Part shown: positions 63,534-64,000 of the stretch, one piece after another
Layout of the letters: every line of letters begins with the position of its first letter
Position numbering within the stretch: the first letter of the stretch is position 1
From: CAYRAV01 sp964422365
GTDB taxonomy: Bacteria; Bacillota; Clostridia; Lachnospirales; Lachnospiraceae
Direction of reading: 5' to 3'
Assembly: GCA_964422365.1 (NCBI GenBank)
Contig: CAYRAV010000002.1
Location: 46,287-110,286, forward strand
DNA length: 64,000 nt
Made by a program: the position numbers and the translations under genes
Notes under the pieces: model-generated
What the model saw: only the letters and a program-made list of their open reading frames with translations
What the model was told of the DNA's origin: nothing
The model's database searches: none

Positions 63534-64000
63534 TTACCAAACTCCATCACAAAATAACGATACATTTTTCTTAATTGTTTTGTGAAGTACACCCACTTCA
63601 AAACAATTTGTGCATATACCACCACATTCTGATTTATTATCACAACACAAACAACATTTTCCCTGATCACATTCTCCATATTTACACTTATTTATATGTG
63701 GATTATTTGCTTCCAAATCTTCAACCAATCTTCCATCATTGGTCTTGTATGGGACTAATGCTACAACTTGTTTAATATCTAAGTTTTCCAGTGCAACACA
63801 TCTGTGACATCCATCATAAACAATTCTTTTTCCATCAAACGCAGGAGATGTTACAATTGGTGGCATATTAGTAATGTTTTTTGAATATTTTTCAATCAAA
63901 TCGAATTCTTCATTTCTATTTATTCTTGAATAATCTAAATCGGATAAACTTACCACCTTACAAATATAACTACTAAATATACCCGTATAAAGTTTTAACA
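63534..64000 (-). CDS. ParB-like protein with Cys-rich C-terminus, partial (runs off right edge)
   Basis: The frame is open to the window edge, and the N-terminus lies outside. Visible motifs are PPIVTSPAFDGKRIVYDGCHRC and VALENLDIKQVVALVPY, the ParB/sulfiredoxin-like core with a GxHR-type element (GCHRC). A Cys cluster near the end (CKYGECDQGKCCLCCDNKSE and CTNCFEVG) probably binds zinc. A GTG at 63956 could start a shorter form. The function is unknown; single-domain ParB-like proteins often accompany mobile DNA. Confidence 0.65.
   Translation of the reverse strand, partial: LKLYTGIFSSYICKVVSLSDLDYSRINRNEEFDLIEKYSKNITNMPPIVTSPAFDGKRIVYDGCHRCVALENLDIKQVVALVPYKTNDGRLVEDLEANNPHINKCKYGECDQGKCCLCCDNKSECGGICTNCFEVGVLHKTIKKNVSLFCDGVW

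Noticed and set aside
1..64000. CRISPR array
   Set aside because: The repeats found are dispersed, variable in length and without regular spacers; no cas genes were seen.
1..64000. tRNA or rRNA genes
   Set aside because: No cloverleaf with the expected GTTCRA arm or rRNA-like sequence was recognised on either strand, although a covariance search was not possible.

Overview
This 64 kb window looks like a chromosome segment from a low-GC, spore-forming member of the Clostridia, most likely a Lachnospiraceae-type gut anaerobe. The evidence is AT-rich DNA with strong GGAGG-type ribosome binding sites, a SpoVG gene, a GerA/SpoVAF-type germination protein, a paired glgC/glgD, and the Firmicutes gene orders gdpP-rplI-dnaB and dnaD-helicase loader-prs. 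The species cannot be named from the sequence alone.

Layout. 0-5 kb: end of a toroid-repeat protein, a SUKH immunity gene, and a 1267-residue polymorphic toxin (transglutaminase-like, HINT and WHH nuclease domains). 5.8-10.4 kb: lrgA-lrgB, a VanZ-family protein, a PdaA-like deacetylase and a GNAT protein. 10.5-12.6 kb: a YtrA-like GntR regulator with its ABC transporter behind a promoter with an embedded operator. 12.7-26.2 kb (mostly minus strand): amidase, dnaB, rplI, gdpP, pullulanase, two large membrane proteins and the germination protein. 27-32.4 kb: an AT-rich accessory island with a small secreted protein, two damaged MacB-like permease genes, an intact ABC ATPase and a small membrane protein. 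It lies between the intact clpB 3' end and a second, decayed copy of that 3' end. 32.4-39 kb: clpB, a transglutaminase-like protein, spoVG, glgD and glgC. 39.9-45.3 kb (plus strand): murC, a DnaA-box cluster, a DnaD-like protein, a DnaI/DnaC-like loader and a divergent PRPP synthetase. 45.5-59.5 kb: a surface nucleotidase, a PTS IIC-like protein, cysC with ssuCBA, a hemolysin III protein, a DEDDh exonuclease and a PAP2 phosphatase. 59.5-64 kb: a decaying accessory zone with RHS, HicB/Ltp, XRE, zinc-ribbon/CFI-box, Fic and ParB-like remnants.

The most unusual property is the density of short non-coding mobile-looking repeats. One family has termini close to TAGAGCGTGTTTGAAAATTG and flanking TA. 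It occurs about 17 times, whole or in part, and two genes take their stop codons from its ends. Loci at 5.6 kb and 46.1 kb are homologous; one has this element at a TA and the other does not. A second, 63-bp palindromic module is present at 5.6 kb and absent at 46 kb. Other families are a GTTACAGTTCAGCCATAC-ended element around glgC/murC and a 35-bp repeat that sits at the break points of truncated genes at 60-61.5 kb.

How the genes work together: the core genes serve DNA replication (helicase, loader, DnaD-like protein, DnaA boxes), c-di-AMP turnover, glycogen synthesis and breakdown, peptidoglycan work, sporulation/germination and sulfur-compound uptake. The accessory parts are conflict systems (toxin/immunity, candidate secreted factor plus ABC system, Fic and HicB remnants). 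Single-base indels and stops fall only in accessory genes while all core genes are open, which favours real gene decay over sequencing error.
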